From the NCBI GenBank assembly GCA_033961575.1, contig CM066737.1, positions 64,004,771 to 64,068,770 on the forward strand: a stretch of 64,000 bases of DNA, written 5' to 3'. The stretch comes from Aselliscus stoliczkanus (Eukaryota > Chordata > Mammalia > Chiroptera > Hipposideridae). Positions 1 through 11,611 of this stretch are shown here, in pieces. A program made the position numbers and the translations under genes. How positions within the stretch are numbered: the stretch's first letter is position 1; each line of letters opens with the position of its first letter. The notes beneath the pieces are model-generated. The model saw only the letters and a program-made list of their open reading frames with translations. It ran no database searches and had not been told where the DNA came from.

Positions 1-504
1 CACTAGGTGAGTAAAATGAAGTGAGAAAGCGAGGCATGGGAGGTAAGGGGAAGCATAGGAAAGCATATGCACAAGATTCATTATACTAATTGACTCTGTA
101 AATTAAACTGCATCAAGAGGGAAGGCAGGATGTCAAGGGGGTCATGACTAGTGAGATGGGTTAGGGTCAGGGATTGTGGGTCTTAGTTCAGTGGAAGGAT
201 TGTTGGAGTCAAGGTAGTAGAGAAAGTTAGCTGAAAAGATAAGAAGTTGTGATTAAAAACTGGAATGTTTGAAATTAAAATTATGGTGTTACTTTAGTTT
301 TTGTAACACTAAAGTTAAAGGTGCGACTATGGGATTAAGTAGTTGGGGTAGGATGGAGGACCAGATTACAGGAGGAAAAGGTGTCCAGGAACTGAGAGGT
401 CAGTTTGTTGGAGTAATTTTCTAGGTCAATATTGAAGTATTTAAGAATTATAGCAGCCAGTGTTTGAGCATGACAGTGAGACAGGAGCTAAAGAAATGAG
501 GGGG
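1..504. other. Unassigned sequence, no gene seen
   Basis: No convincing coding frame or named repeat is visible. Phrases such as those around 340-440 are loosely like the ancient mammal-wide repeat called at 21305-22690, but too diverged to assign. Confidence 0.4.
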
Positions 505-690
505 ATACAAATTAGTAGTCACAATATAGTCATGGGGATTTGAAAGACAGTTTGGGGAATATAGTCAAAAATGTTGTAAGATCATGTAAAGTGCCAGATG
601 GGCACTGGACTTATTAGGGGGATCAGTTCATAGATTGTGTAAATGCCTGACCACTACACCATACTATATATATATATATATATTCCTCTC
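505..690 (+). mobile_element. L1 3'UTR fragment
   Basis: The stretch with acagtttggggaatata, followed by a transcript-tail-like run ending in a TA microsatellite, parallels the 3'UTR of the better-preserved L1 at 42650-42790 in the same order and orientation. The ORF2 part is absent, so this is a short 5'-truncated or eroded L1 tail. Confidence 0.7.
664..683. repeat. (TA)n microsatellite
   Basis: About ten TA units at the end of the L1 tail fragment. Confidence 0.9.
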
Positions 691-2650
691 CTGGGGAAGT
701 GAGCTAAAGGATTTTTTGCCTTACAGGTAAATTTACCTGTGAGCACTTGACTCACATGTAACTTTCAGGGTATCTTAACTGCAGTCCTTCTCTGAGTAAC
801 AGAGAAGGCTGCTCAAACCTATCTACAGCTGAAGTTCTATTGTTTCTAAGGGTTTTTTTTACCCTTCTGTTTTTAAACATTTACCCTCTATTTAAATACA
901 GGAATTTTTTTGAACTTTTATGGTAGCTCAAAATCCATCTGTGGGGGTTTTGTTGTATTGCTTTCTTAAATTATCTTATGTCTTCATTTACTGAGTGGTG
1001 TTTTATCTTACTTGAATTTATTCCTCCCTTACTCTTTTATTTGTCACTGTGAAACAGGTATATAAAAGGCAGAGGGTAATGTAAAGACAATTCATGGCCC
1101 AATCAGAGGAAACCATGTGCTATATATTTTTCTCTCTGGTTAGCTCTTCAAAGATTCTTCTGGAACCTCCAAAGAGGCTCCGTAGGTGACATTTACTTCT
1201 CTGTAAAGTTTACTTAGATGCTTAGTAGTAACAGATTGCCTTATCTAGGTAAGTCAGGGGAGCTACAGGCCATAATCTCTCAAATAGTTTTCTTTTTCAA
1301 GAGGTATTCAGAACTTCTGTGAGCAGATACAAGACCTAAAAACCATGGCATTTGATATACACACCTAGGTGTTTCAGACTGTTTTCCTAAGCAGTCCATG
1401 GCACAGTTACAGAAGGAAAGAAGAGAAAGAAATTAACCTAGTAGGATCCTGTAATGATAGTATGACAGGTTTTATACAAGAGAAGAGCCATGTAATTTTA
1501 AGCATCCTTTGAAACAAAACAGTAGGATATACAATTTCATGACTATAAGTAAGCTTTTGAAATTTCCTTTTTACTGGTATGTCTTTAGGACAATCTCACC
1601 TGAAAAACAGAATCAAAACAATTATACTTTTGTGCAGAACTTTTCAATTCTTTTATATAATCATTTTAAATAAGAAGAACCTTGGTATGGCTGGAATGAT
1701 CTTCAATGGAAAGTTTGAGAAGGTTGATTGTTTGTCATGTCATGTCTCTCTGCCTCATGATATCCTTCTATGATTAAAACCTGAATAGAATCTTAGCCTT
1801 CAAAATCAGGGTACCAACTGACTTCCTGATCATCTTCAGACCCCATCCTTCTTGAAACAAGAGGAACAGGATATCCTGGAGGCCTGCAAAAGATAATTGA
1901 GCAATATGTTGGCTTGAGGCCTTGGTATTCATTCTACCAATAAAATGATTTTCTACCCAAGTGAACTTGAAAAACTTCAACCTAAGTTCCACTTCGCTGC
2001 TCCATTGGGAACTCCTGTTTCAGCTGTGAATCCATTCAAGTTGACAGCTGTCGCCTCAAAACATTATCTCTGTTTTTTCCCCAATCTACTTTTTGCCGAT
2101 AGCCTTCTAGACTTCAAGGCTGTTTTCCTCCCTCATCCATTTTCATGGAGAGAATTACCAAAATCTCAGTCTTTAGAGCCTACTGACTACTCATTGTCTC
2201 CCTTTACTCCTTAAATAGACTAATTTCAAATGGCTGCAGATTCCACAATCAAGCATTTGCTCAAATATAGGTAGATGAGCTAGACCTGTCCAGAAATAGT
2301 TGTTACCAATAATATACTCTTGCTATCGTTTATTTCTAAAGAACTAATATTTACATATAACTTTTTTCATCTTAATATCCTTAGGCTTTTAAACAATAAC
2401 CAATCTGACCACTTGACAAATTAATATGACAGACTGGTAATATTGACTACTATAATGCTAAATGGGTAATTTCTAAGTTATCTGGTATTTACAATGATGA
2501 CTCACTTATTTCCATTCAGACTCTACTCACTAATAAAACAGAAATGATAAATCTTAACTTACATATTAATATCTATCTACAAAGACAGATATGGATATAC
2601 CAGTTGTCTGTCCATATAAAACTCTTGGATTTTCTTTAGCTAATATTTTG
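691..2650. other. Unassigned AT-rich sequence
   Basis: About 2 kb with no recognised gene or repeat. Short open frames (for example 1579-1773 and 1945-2214) have no recognisable motifs, no homology known to me and no consistent codon bias, so I do not call them. Confidence 0.45.
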
Positions 2651-2654
2651 GGTG

Positions 2655-2870
2655 TGTACTGATGAGATGCATGATGCTAAGCAATTTATTGTCACAGTCT
2701 CACATAATCATTATACTACTCTATTAACTATGAGGTATATAATTTTATTCTTATTTTATAGAAGAAGCAACTGAGGCTAAGAGAAGTTAAATATATTATT
2801 CAAGATCACACAGCTCAATGAAAATCTCAAATAGGAAATGAGACCCAAATCTGTCTGATTTTAGCCCATG
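2655..2870 (-). mobile_element. MIR SINE relic
   Basis: On the minus strand this follows the MIR core order. On the plus strand it appears as a degenerate tatgaggtat, then gaagcaactgaggctaagag, a degenerate aagatcacacagctc, and an inverted tRNA-like head. It is strongly diverged, as expected for a mammal-wide MIR. Confidence 0.75.
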
Positions 2871-3654
2871 TTTATTCCACTATCTCCTTCTTCTAATCTA
2901 CGTGATAGAGACTATTGGATTTCTAGGAGCAAGAATGATAACTGCTAAAACTCCAGCTATAGCACACCTGGACTGGGAAGATGGCTCCCCTAAAGGCCAT
3001 GCTTCTGGAGACACCCATCAAAAGAAAGTGGATAAATTTACTAAGTTCAGTCTAAGTGAAATGGCAGTGGCTGAATTCAGTAGAGTTGCTAGATAAAATA
3101 CAGATACCCAGTTAAATCTGAATTTCAGATAAAGGATTATTTATTTTTTAGTATGAGCATCGCTCATACTCATAGTATGGCCCAATATTTAGGGCATACT
3201 TGTATTAAAAAAAAATTATATCTTGTTTATATGAAAGTAAAATTTAACTGGACATCCTGTATTTTTATTTGCGAACTCTGGCAACTCTGTGAATAAGGCA
3301 ATTGTAGTTAGAGCTTCCAATTTCAGGGTACCGTTTAGTTGTTTCCCTTGTGCCTTTTAGAAAAAATAGCCTTGATATAGTACATAGTGATTGAATAATG
3401 GTATCAATGTGTGCTTTGAAGTACGGAAATGATTTTGTTTGGGGCAGAGGGCAATAAATTTAACAATGTCCTGAACTTTTCTGTCATGTGGAATTATTTG
3501 AAAATTTGCTACACACTGTTTCTGAAATTGATTTCTTATATATTATGGCAAGGTAGCACTCATTACACCTGAATTGTCGAGTAAAATTCACTGATGGAAC
3601 TAAACTATTAGAACAACAAAATAGTCTTTTATGGGCATTTTTTTTCCACTTCAT
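2871..3654. other. Unassigned sequence
   Basis: No gene or recognisable repeat. A 64-codon open frame at 2902-3096 has no features that support coding. Confidence 0.4.
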
Positions 3655-3915
3655 AACTATACAATGAATTAGAAAAAAGCATTGACCTTGAGTTAGGAAA
3701 TCTTCAGTCCTATTCCCATCTGTCATTTATTAGCCAAGTGACCTAGGAAATGTCTCTCATCTCTGAATTTTACTTTCTTTATTTACATAATAGGGATAAT
3801 AATCCCTGTCCAGTCAGTCTACTTCACATACTTGTTAATAAGCCTAAATAAGATAATAGATACAGAGGCTTCTGTAAGTTGAAAAGCACTATTCAAAATG
3901 TAAATAATTATCTTT
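3655..3915 (+). mobile_element. MIR SINE relic
   Basis: Plus-strand MIR order: a head with a degenerate B-box-like segment, then a copy of the core (gccaagtgacctaggaaat), then the section matching 'tctgtaaaatagggataataat', then the loose 3' part ending near a LINE-like tail. Diverged. Confidence 0.7.
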
Positions 3916-4617
3916 ATTTTCCCCCAAAGAGCTTTAAATGACAACTAATTATGACATTGAAAATGCTAATAATGAATAAATGATTTGTCTTTCAGAGAAA
4001 CTTGTTTGTTTTCTGATTGTTTTTGGCAGCAAGAAAATATTTCACTGCTATGAGATTTACTGTTCTGGTATTTTATGCCTATAAAACCAATTAAAATCGA
4101 CTTGTTCCAAGCTGAATAAAAGTAAATAACAACTTTCACTGTCCTGAGAGACTATGTAAATGTGGCTTATGTGATCACAGATAATATATATGTGCTCATG
4201 GAAGGGTGCTAAACTGTCAGTCACATGGTGTATGATGATGGTATAATAAGTATTGAAAATAATGTTGAAGCAATTTTATTTAGTGACTGGATGAAGTTCC
4301 ATTAAAATATTGTCGACAAAAATTTATCAGAAAGGAAAATCTCATTTCTTTGATTGTTAAGGAAGCTTATCCCCTATCAATTTCAACCTTTTTGCAGTAA
4401 CAATAGTTTCCATTATTAGAGTTGATTTGCTTCCCCCTTATTGCACATATACAAATACAGAAATAGGTACCAAGAAAATCATCCTATGTCATGACGTCTA
4501 TTATGATTTGGGACTGCCTACTAGAACATTGCCTTAGATATCTATTGATTTCATAAAGGAAACAGAGCTACTGAAACCAAGCATTGATGGTTCATAATAC
4601 TGCATATTAAGAAAGAA
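3916..4617. other. Unassigned AT-rich sequence
   Basis: No gene or repeat that I can name before the SINE tail at 4628. Confidence 0.4.
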
Positions 4618-4627
4618 TGAGTCTGGT

Positions 4628-5103
4628 GTTTTTTTTTTGTTTTTTTTTTTTTAGATTTTATTGGGGAATTGGGCAAGGGGAACAGCATTGGTGAATCGGG
4701 GAAGGGGAACAGACAAGTTGCTGTCCATTTGGTCTTCAGTCTAGTTGCTTCACTGGCCCATGTTGTTATTATCATTGCACTCTTCCCGGGTGAGGCAGTT
4801 GCTCACTGGCCATTGGACATCTGCTCACGGTGCCTCATGACAGCTCATGCTGGCTGCTGGCTGCTCATACTGGCTGACAGCCACACACAGTAGCTCATGG
4901 CAGCCCACTGCAGCCCCACTGCAGCCTACGCCATCACCGGCGGGCGACTCATGGCAGCCCAGCTCCAGGTTGAGCTGTTGTTCACCATCTTAGCTGTAGA
5001 GGGCGCAGTGTCACTGGCCCTTATGTGGGATCCGAACTGGGGCCCTGCTGCTCAGATCTGGCATCCCAAGTCAACTCTTAACCATCACACCACTCGGCCG
5101 GAC
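4628..5103 (-). mobile_element. Long tRNA-like SINE (long form)
   Basis: Minus-strand copy of the window's dominant SINE. The T-rich tract at 4628-4652 is its inverted A-tail, followed by ttttattggggaattggg and the roughly 330-bp body. The tRNA-like head (A box and B box, inverted around 5028-5100) ends at the 5' terminus ggccggccgagtgg-type sequence near 5103. The copy is mildly diverged. I could not fix the target-site duplication with confidence. Confidence 0.85.
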
Positions 5104-6005
5104 CAGAGTCAATCTGTTTTTAACTAAGCCCTTTTCTTGTCAAGCCATTGAATTTCTCTCTGTCTCTGTCCCACTTCAATTTTAAATGTCTATTTTTTTT
5201 AAAGAGTATATTCGTTGCACATCAAAATGAAAACTTAGGGATTACTTGTCTTTTGACCACAATTAATTCTGCCTTCTCAGAGCGGCTTCTAGCAATATTT
5301 TGAGAATTTTTCTCCAATCTTTTAAACTAACCCTTGAAAACTCATAGGATGTTTATTCTCTATAATGTCATGGCAGTGACATGTAGATTTGTATCAAAGA
5401 ACTGATTCTGACAAACTTTCTGTCAGAGACCTAAGCAAAAAGTAACTTTTTAATGGGGTTGTTTAATCTTGATCCTATTTTTTTTCACATGAAAGCATTG
5501 AAATGTTCCTTTTAAGTCATCCCATTAAGGTACAGTCTGGTGGGAAACATGGACTTAAAAGTGGTCATTACAGCAATGACCTAATTATGAACTTTCTTCT
5601 TTTATCGAAGTATTTTTAGATTTGATTATTTGGTCCCATTAAACCTCAATTACAAGTTAGATATTTTCCCGTTTTATATAATTGCAAATCTTCTATGTTT
5701 TTAGCCCTACTTTTCAGAATGGATTCTAATATTGCCAATAGTAAGACTCCAATTTAATACATTATTGATTATCTGCAGATACTGATCTGAGATTGAGCAG
5801 TATTAAGGTAGAAAGACTATTTTCAGCACCAAAGACCACCTCCCTTCCATTTAGTTCAGGGCATCTGCTTCCCTTTCCTTTATCTGGCTCAGAAAGCTGA
5901 TCTTATTTTATTTTCCCTATACTATTTAGTGTCAAATGGGTCATATGATGGTCTTCCTGGGATAATTTGCCTTTTAGAGTTGGACACAGGGAGAAAAACT
6001 AAATA
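5104..6005. other. Unassigned sequence
   Basis: No gene or clear repeat between the SINE and the CA microsatellite. Confidence 0.4.
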
Positions 6006-6009
6006 TATG

Positions 6010-6014
6010 TGTGT

Positions 6015-6046
<32 letters not shown>

Positions 6047-6047
6047 T
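6010..6047. repeat. (CA)n microsatellite
   Basis: Interrupted CA dinucleotide run directly upstream of the mariner relic. Confidence 0.9.
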
Positions 6048-6057
6048 TTCATATATG

Positions 6058-6643
6058 CAGAGGGTGCCAAAAAAATTTAAACACATTTTAAGAAAGGAAT
6101 AAACTGTATTAAAGTTGTAATACTCAATATATACTGATAACAAAAGATGAACACAAGTCACATTTGACTTCTGCAATTACAAGAGATGCTCAAAGATGTT
6201 ACCATCAGCATCCAGATACTTCTGATTATGGCAAACTACTGCTTGAGAACGTTGACCAAAGTGTCCACTTGTATTGCTGTGCATGCCGTTTCAATTTCTT
6301 CACACAGTATCATGTGTCTCAGACTTAACACAAATGCGTGCGGTTGTTAGGCATGTTGTAGCTTCTGTTGCATACTCATGCCTCCATTGTCATTGTACTT
6401 CCACAATGCTCTCAGATTTCAAATACCACTTCAAAATGGTCTTGTACTTCTCTAAGGATAAACGTGCTTCCACCATTTTCTTTGACTGTCCTGCCTGTCT
6501 CATGGTGATGTAGCATTCATTTGATTAATGCCATCTTTTGAGCAAAGGTCATACTACACATTGCTACCATAATTCAATTCAACTTCGAAAAGTGATACAG
6601 AGATAACAGCTCTTAAAATGCGTATACATTTTTTGGCACCCAT
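6058..6643 (-). mobile_element. Tc1/mariner-type relic with transposase remnant
   Basis: Ends are inverted repeats: 5' cagagggtgccaaaaaaa and 3' tttttggcaccc. The outer 200 bp match the 234-bp element at 12925-13158 (in opposite orientation), so that element is an internally deleted sibling. The interior here, read on the minus strand, contains stop-interrupted protein-like stretches that are probably decayed transposase. No intact frame survives. Assignment to Tc1/mariner rests on the TA target seen for the sibling copy. Confidence 0.7.
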
Positions 6644-6769
6644 GGTTTATGGACATAAGGTAAAGACCAAGAAAATCAAAACTTGAAAGACTAAGAGGTT
6701 GTGAGAACCTGCCCATACAACTCATATTCTATCAAATCAAGACACTGCTTCTTTTTAGCCTTCTGTCTC

Positions 6770-6905
6770 CTGCTGTGTTCTTCTTTTGCAGTAGACTGTG
6801 AGTTCCATGAAACTGGAGGCCTTTTACCACATTGGTCATTTTTGCATTCTCAGTACCTATCACAGTGCCTATAAAAATGTTAATGTGTATTTGTTGAATT
6901 AATAA
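6770..6905 (+). mobile_element. LINE L2 3' end
   Basis: Matches the order of the L2 3' terminus: gtagactgtgagttccatga, then a degenerate 'cagtacctatcacagtgcct', then tgtatttgttgaattaat. Diverged, as expected of this old family. Confidence 0.8.
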
Positions 6906-7040
6906 TCAAAAACTTTATAAATTCACACAGTGTTACAACCAGAGAAGTAAGTGCTGCAACATTTTAGTGCATTAACTTTCAGTTATTTCTCTATGTCACT
7001 TTACATTCACTCTCTTCGGTTCTCTCTGCCTGCTAGCCTC

Positions 7041-7043
<3 letters not shown>

Positions 7044-7098
<55 letters not shown>

Positions 7099-7112
7099 CT
7101 CTCTCTCTCTCA
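7044..7112. repeat. (TC)n microsatellite
   Basis: Long TC run, nearly pure apart from one GA interruption. It accounts for the serine/leucine repeat frame at 6951-7166, which is not a gene. Confidence 0.95.
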
Positions 7113-7744
7113 CTTTCCAAACACACACACACTTTTTATGTTATATTATTAACATTTCTTCCATAGTATCAAATGTTCCCCTTTAAATATTTTTAACATC
7201 TTTTTTTCTAACTATAGATATAAGTCCTACACAACTATCACAGAAAATCTCTCTTTAGAGTTTGTAGATAAATCCTTCACCTCATCACTGATTAAATTCC
7301 AAAATTTGGAATTGTTTTACTAAAGTTATGCATCCTTTTAAGGTTGTGAAAAGCATGTGTGAGTCCCATTTCAGTCTGCCCTCATCAGGATTGAATGCAT
7401 GTTTTAAAAATCCTGTGGATTTGACAGATTAAAATGCATTGCAAATGTTTTCCCCATTTTGGTTATATTTGTTAATGAGCAGAAGTTTTAAAAATTAGAT
7501 GGTCAACCTATAAATCATTTCCTTTTTGGTTTCTTCTATTGCTTCTGTGTTTCAAAAATTATCCATTCCGAGGTAAGTTAACATCAACCCATATTTTCTT
7601 TTACTTAATATAGAGTTTTAGTTTTAGTTATATATTGCAAAATACAGAGAGCTTTTTAAAATTTGAGAACTAAAGCTGGTTCACTGTGACAAATTCAGAA
7701 AATTTCTAAAAATATGAAGAAGAAAGTAAAAAAGATCCTGATTC
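7113..7744. other. Unassigned sequence
   Basis: AT-rich. Parts around 7380-7560 resemble eroded L1 antisense text but cannot be placed firmly. Confidence 0.35.
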
Positions 7745-8200
7745 CTACCATTGTGTTTATTCACCAAATTTATTCACTTCTACTATGTGGCAGGCACCAA
7801 CCAAGTAGTGAAGACACAATGGTGAGCATGTCCCCACTCTTGCTGAACCTATAACCTAGCAGTGAAACATAGGAGTAAATACTACCTGTAGGGTGTGTCC
7901 ATGGCAAGAATATAACCTAGGTTTCCATGAAGAAGTTATAATTAATCTGACAAATGATGGGTGAGAATTTGTTAGCAATGGGGAGATTAAGGGGAAGAGT
8001 TCCAAGGTAGAGAGAATGGTGCAAAAGGATGTCTGAGGCAAGAGAAGCTTAGAAATTTCAAGGAACTTGAAAAAAATTTAGATGGCCAATGTTTAATAGC
8101 TGAGGATGAGACCAGTAAGAGATAAAAGTATGGATAAGGCTTAGGCTAAGACAGTCTTTATAAGTCACAATTACCATGTTGGACTTGAACTTTGTGATGT
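7745..8200 (+). mobile_element. Ancient mammal-wide interspersed repeat, fragment
   Basis: Shares phrase order with the longer copy at 21305-22690: a 'tactatgtggcaggcacca'-type opening, a 'cacaatggtgagca' segment, then a 'gttccaaggtagagag' segment. I recognise the repeat but cannot name its family with confidence. Confidence 0.5.
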
Positions 8201-8347
8201 ATTGAAAATCATTATTATGTTTTCACATGCTTCCTTTGAGACCTTTCACATGTTCATATGTTTAAAATCAGAAAATAGGAAAACAGAACTACGCTACACA
8301 TACATTTTGATTATTTGTTTTTATATTCATTCACTTATTCAAAACCA

Positions 8348-8428
8348 TTGGGTTGTCAGAAAAGTCATGACGTATTATTTCTATGTTTTTCATTGCAAAA
8401 ATGCGTCATGACTTTTCCGACAACCCAA
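8348..8428 (-). mobile_element. 81-bp palindromic mariner MITE, copy 1
   Basis: Near-perfect inverted repeat: both arms begin ttgggttgtc[a/g]gaaaag and run into tcatgac, with a loop of about 20 bp containing the gcaatgaaaaac sequence (here inverted). This copy is in the opposite orientation to the two at 18775 and 23545. It has no coding capacity. The layout is like the human MADE1 mariner MITE. Confidence 0.85.
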
Positions 8429-8660
8429 TATTTATTGAAGATCTGTTATGTGCCAGATACCATAGTAGGTGTTGGAGATGCAGCAGTAAATAAAACAGAA
8501 AATATCTACTGTCATGAATGTTACATTCTGTGGGGATGTAGAGACAAAGGGCAAAGAAATAAATAATTAACTTATCAGATAGCAATAGATATTAAATATG
8601 AAAAGCAAAGTAAGTTGTCAGAGATGATGAACAGTATAATTCTGATTAGGGTGCTATGTT
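8429..8660 (+). mobile_element. Ancient mammal-wide interspersed repeat, fragment
   Basis: Opening section of the same repeat as at 21305: a 'ttattgaagatctgttatgtgccagatacc'-like start (given here in paraphrase), then ggtgttggagatgcagcag and a 'ttacattctgtgggg' segment. It is contiguous with the MITE, which may have inserted at its edge. Confidence 0.55.
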
Positions 8661-9010
8661 AATTTGGATCCCCTGGAAATAGACCCTGAGATGAGGATTC
8701 TGGAACAAGTCTTTTATCGAAAGAGTACCTTCAGGTAAAACCTGGAAGGGAGTGAGAAGCAGGATAGAACAGGGAAAAAGTTAGGCAAAAGTCTAGTTTC
8801 AACTGATATCTAGTCTTAGTCTGATGCTAATGGAAGCTCATGAGTGTGAATGATGCCATAGGCTTCCATCCCTCCCAAGGAACGTGGTCAGCTTCCAGAT
8901 TATCTGCTCCTTTACAGTGGATCCATTCTAGCATGCTGCCACCCTTAGCCTGTGGAGTGTTTTCTCTACCTTGCAGTTTTGGCACCTCTGCTTCATTTAA
9001 TGTGACCTGT
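8661..9010 (+). mobile_element. LTR-like old repeat, copy A
   Basis: Shares a dispersed series of matching phrases with 9950-10170 in the same orientation: 'ttttat-ga-agagt', 'ccaggtaaa', 'aagtctag', 'gtgaatgatgcca', 'atccc'. Family not identified; an old LTR is the best guess. Confidence 0.4.
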
Positions 9011-9945
9011 CACCTTCGCTAAGCTTCCAAGAGCCATCCCAGCAGTGTATTAGTACCATTAAGCAGGGTCCTTGCCATAACAACGCCATAACAATATCCA
9101 CAAACGTTCATTTATCCATCTTTATTTTCTGCCCCTTTCATACAAAACCCTCAGGATCTGTTCCCGGGTATACCTTTCTAGTTCCTGCCAGTACCTGTTA
9201 GGCAGGCCCATTATCTTTTTGGTGTGTGATTCTACTCCCATGGCAGACCCAGCACTTCCCCAGCAGGATCAGGCTGAGTTCTGAATCTGGTGGCCCATCT
9301 GGAGTCCAGAAGGGGAGCGAGAGCCAGCTCCTGAGGCAGGCCAGCAGTATCTTATAAGACATTTACCTCATTTGAGGCATCTGCATAGTCTTCAAACAAG
9401 GGACCTTCTCTCTTCTAGTAAGGGAGAAGAAGGGCATTTTTCAGAGCCAGAGGATTAAGGGGAATCTCAGAATTTAAAGTGGATCAAGCGAATCTACGCA
9501 GATATTCTCATTCACAGTTTTTTAAGGCACTTCTCTTTATCAGGACCCTGACTTGGGCACAGCAGACTTGCCTTAATTGAGAACTCAACCTCCTGTGATG
9601 TTTACTCTCATGATCGGTGTTAGTCTGCACTCCAGCTATAGTAGATAAAGATCTTTTCAAAATGCTTCCAAGGAGGCCCTCTGACCCTCACACATGGCTT
9701 TACGTTGGTAATTAAGTGATCTGAGCCTGACATTGGCTCTCTTCAAAGCATCGGTGGAGTTTGTCAACAGGCATCCAATACCACAGTCTGAGTATTTACT
9801 ATGATCCCCATAGTTTGAAAACATGAAAGATTTTACAAAAGTAAGTTCATATCTGCATTCCACCTACCACTCCGAATGGGGTACTACTTACCATTCAGAC
9901 AACGAGACTCTTTCCTAGAACTTCTCATGATACCAACTGCATTAG
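9011..9945. other. Unassigned sequence between two related old repeats
   Basis: No coding frame or named repeat is supported. It could be internal sequence of the repeat pair that flanks it. Confidence 0.35.
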
Positions 9946-9949
9946 TTCT

Positions 9950-10170
9950 TATTTCATAGAAATGAGATGGGATTTTTAAGAAATTGATTTATTGAGGGAG
10001 TGACTCCAGGTAAATTTTCTAAGGGGGAGAAGAAAGTAGTTAGGGGAGAGGAAGATCCAAGGCAAAGATGTGGTTTTAACTGAAGTCTAGCCTGTTTCAA
10101 GTGGGAGCTCTGGACCATGAATGACACCACGAAGTTATCCCACCCTGAAGCAAGAGTCAGGCATTTCCAA
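9950..10170 (+). mobile_element. LTR-like old repeat, copy B
   Basis: Direct-orientation relative of 8661-9010 (see that entry). Both contain a 'tttatTgAgggagtgactccaggtaaa'-like opening and the 'gaatgacacca' block. If they are a pair of LTRs, the roughly 0.9 kb between them would be an internally deleted provirus; this is not shown. Confidence 0.4.
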
Positions 10171-10339
10171 GAAAGGCAGCTCCTTGCTGCTAAGACCAAT
10201 GCTGAAGGGGATAGAACAGTAACTGTTAAATATCCAATCCTTATAGCAGAGTTACATTACTCAGTAAAGGGGATCCAAGTAAGACACCAGCAACTTCTGT
10301 GCAGGCTCAGAAGCAAAATGTGTGCAGAAACCTGAAGGA

Positions 10340-10870
10340 AAATATGCCTCTGTCTGGGGAAAGAACATTCTAGGTAAACTAAATGGCAAGTGCAAGGGCC
10401 CTGAGGTGGAAATAGCCTTGATGCATTTTGTACTAGCAAGAAGGCCTGTGCCGTGGGAGTGCTGTGAGTCAGGGAAAGTAGTAGATTTTGTCAGAGAGGA
10501 AGTATGGCCCGATTGTGAACAGCCTTATAGGCCATGGAATGGACCTTGGATTTTATTCTGAATGAGATGGGAAGATACCGAAGGGTTCCTAGCAGGGAAC
10601 TGACCTTGTCTGACTTAACATTTTAACAGGCTCAATCTAGCTGCTGGGCTGAGAATAGACTGTAAAGTGATAACAAGTTAGGCAGCTTTTGTAATAGTCC
10701 AGGCAACGGATGTATGTGGTTTGGATTAAAGTTGTAGTGGAAGAGGTGATGAGAAGCGGATGGATTCTGGATATATTTTGAAGGTAGTCCTAAAAGGATT
10801 TGTTGATGAATCTGATGAACAGTGTGTGAGAGCAAAGGACAGAAGTTTTGGGCATGAACATCTGAAAGAA
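10340..10870 (+). mobile_element. Ancient mammal-wide interspersed repeat, fragment
   Basis: Matches the remembered order of a widespread mammalian repeat: caagtgcaagggccctgagg, then 'ggccatggaatggaccttgg', 'gagaatagactgta', 'tagtccaggcaa', and 'gattctggatatattttgaa'. A parallel copy lies at 21305-22690. Family name not certain. Confidence 0.6.
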
Positions 10871-11375
10871 TAGAAGAGATAAATAAGTTATGGGTGTAAC
10901 AGATCTTTATTGTGAGAGTGGAAACAAAAGTTGGGTTTTAGATATCTTAATCTAGAGATGCCATTTGGAATCAATTGTGAATTTAGAATAGGCAGTTGGA
11001 TATGCAAGTCTGCAAATTTAAGTGATTAAAATAATTCCCTGTCATTAAACATTTAGATCACTTCCATTATTTCTTATTGTTATATACAACATGGCTATAA
11101 CTATCTTTGAATATACATTGTAGTACATTTGTCTAGTTCTTTAGACCAGATTCCTAGAAGTGCAAGTTCTTAACTTCAGACTTTAGATACATAGTGTTAA
11201 ATTGCTCTCCACAATTTTGTAATCATTTTACCCTCTAACAGTGTGCTTTTTCTCAGCACCATTCTCAACCCCAAATATTGTTATTCTTTTAAATAGTCAT
11301 CATTCTGACAAGTGAAAAATGGCCTTTCTCTTATTGATAAAATTGAGGATCTTTGTTCTAGTGTTTGTTGTTCTT
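10871..11375. other. Unassigned sequence
   Basis: 11050-11300 reads like eroded L1 antisense ORF2-type text but is too diverged to call. Confidence 0.3.
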
Positions 11376-11402
11376 TCTATTTGTTTGTTTGTTTGTTTGT
11401 TT
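11376..11402. repeat. (GTTT)n microsatellite
   Basis: About six GTTT units immediately before the MaLR LTR. Confidence 0.85.
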
Positions 11403-11403
11403 A

Positions 11404-11611
11404 TAGATTGCTTAGGCTGCTGTAACAAAGTACCACAGACTGGGTAGCTTAAATAACAGAACAGTTGTTTCAGTGGCTGGAAGTCTGAGATCAAGGTATT
11501 GGCAGGATTTGTTTCTTCTGAAGCCTCTCTTCAGCTTGTAGATGGCCATCTTCTTCCTGTGTCTCTGCATGGTCTTTTCTCTGTATACATGTGTCCTAAT
11601 CTCTTCTTTTT
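11404..11611 (-). mobile_element. MaLR (MLT1-like) LTR, first part
   Basis: The plus strand reads the MLT1 LTR 3' end in reverse: 'ggctgctgtaacaaagtacc', 'agactgggtagctta', then 'gatggccatcttcttcctgt'. The LTR continues at about 13340-13495, so it is split by about 1.7 kb. LTRs of this class derive from endogenous retroviral elements; no coding sequence is present. Confidence 0.8.

Noticed and set aside
6951..7166. Serine/leucine-repeat protein
   Set aside because: Translation of a TC microsatellite.
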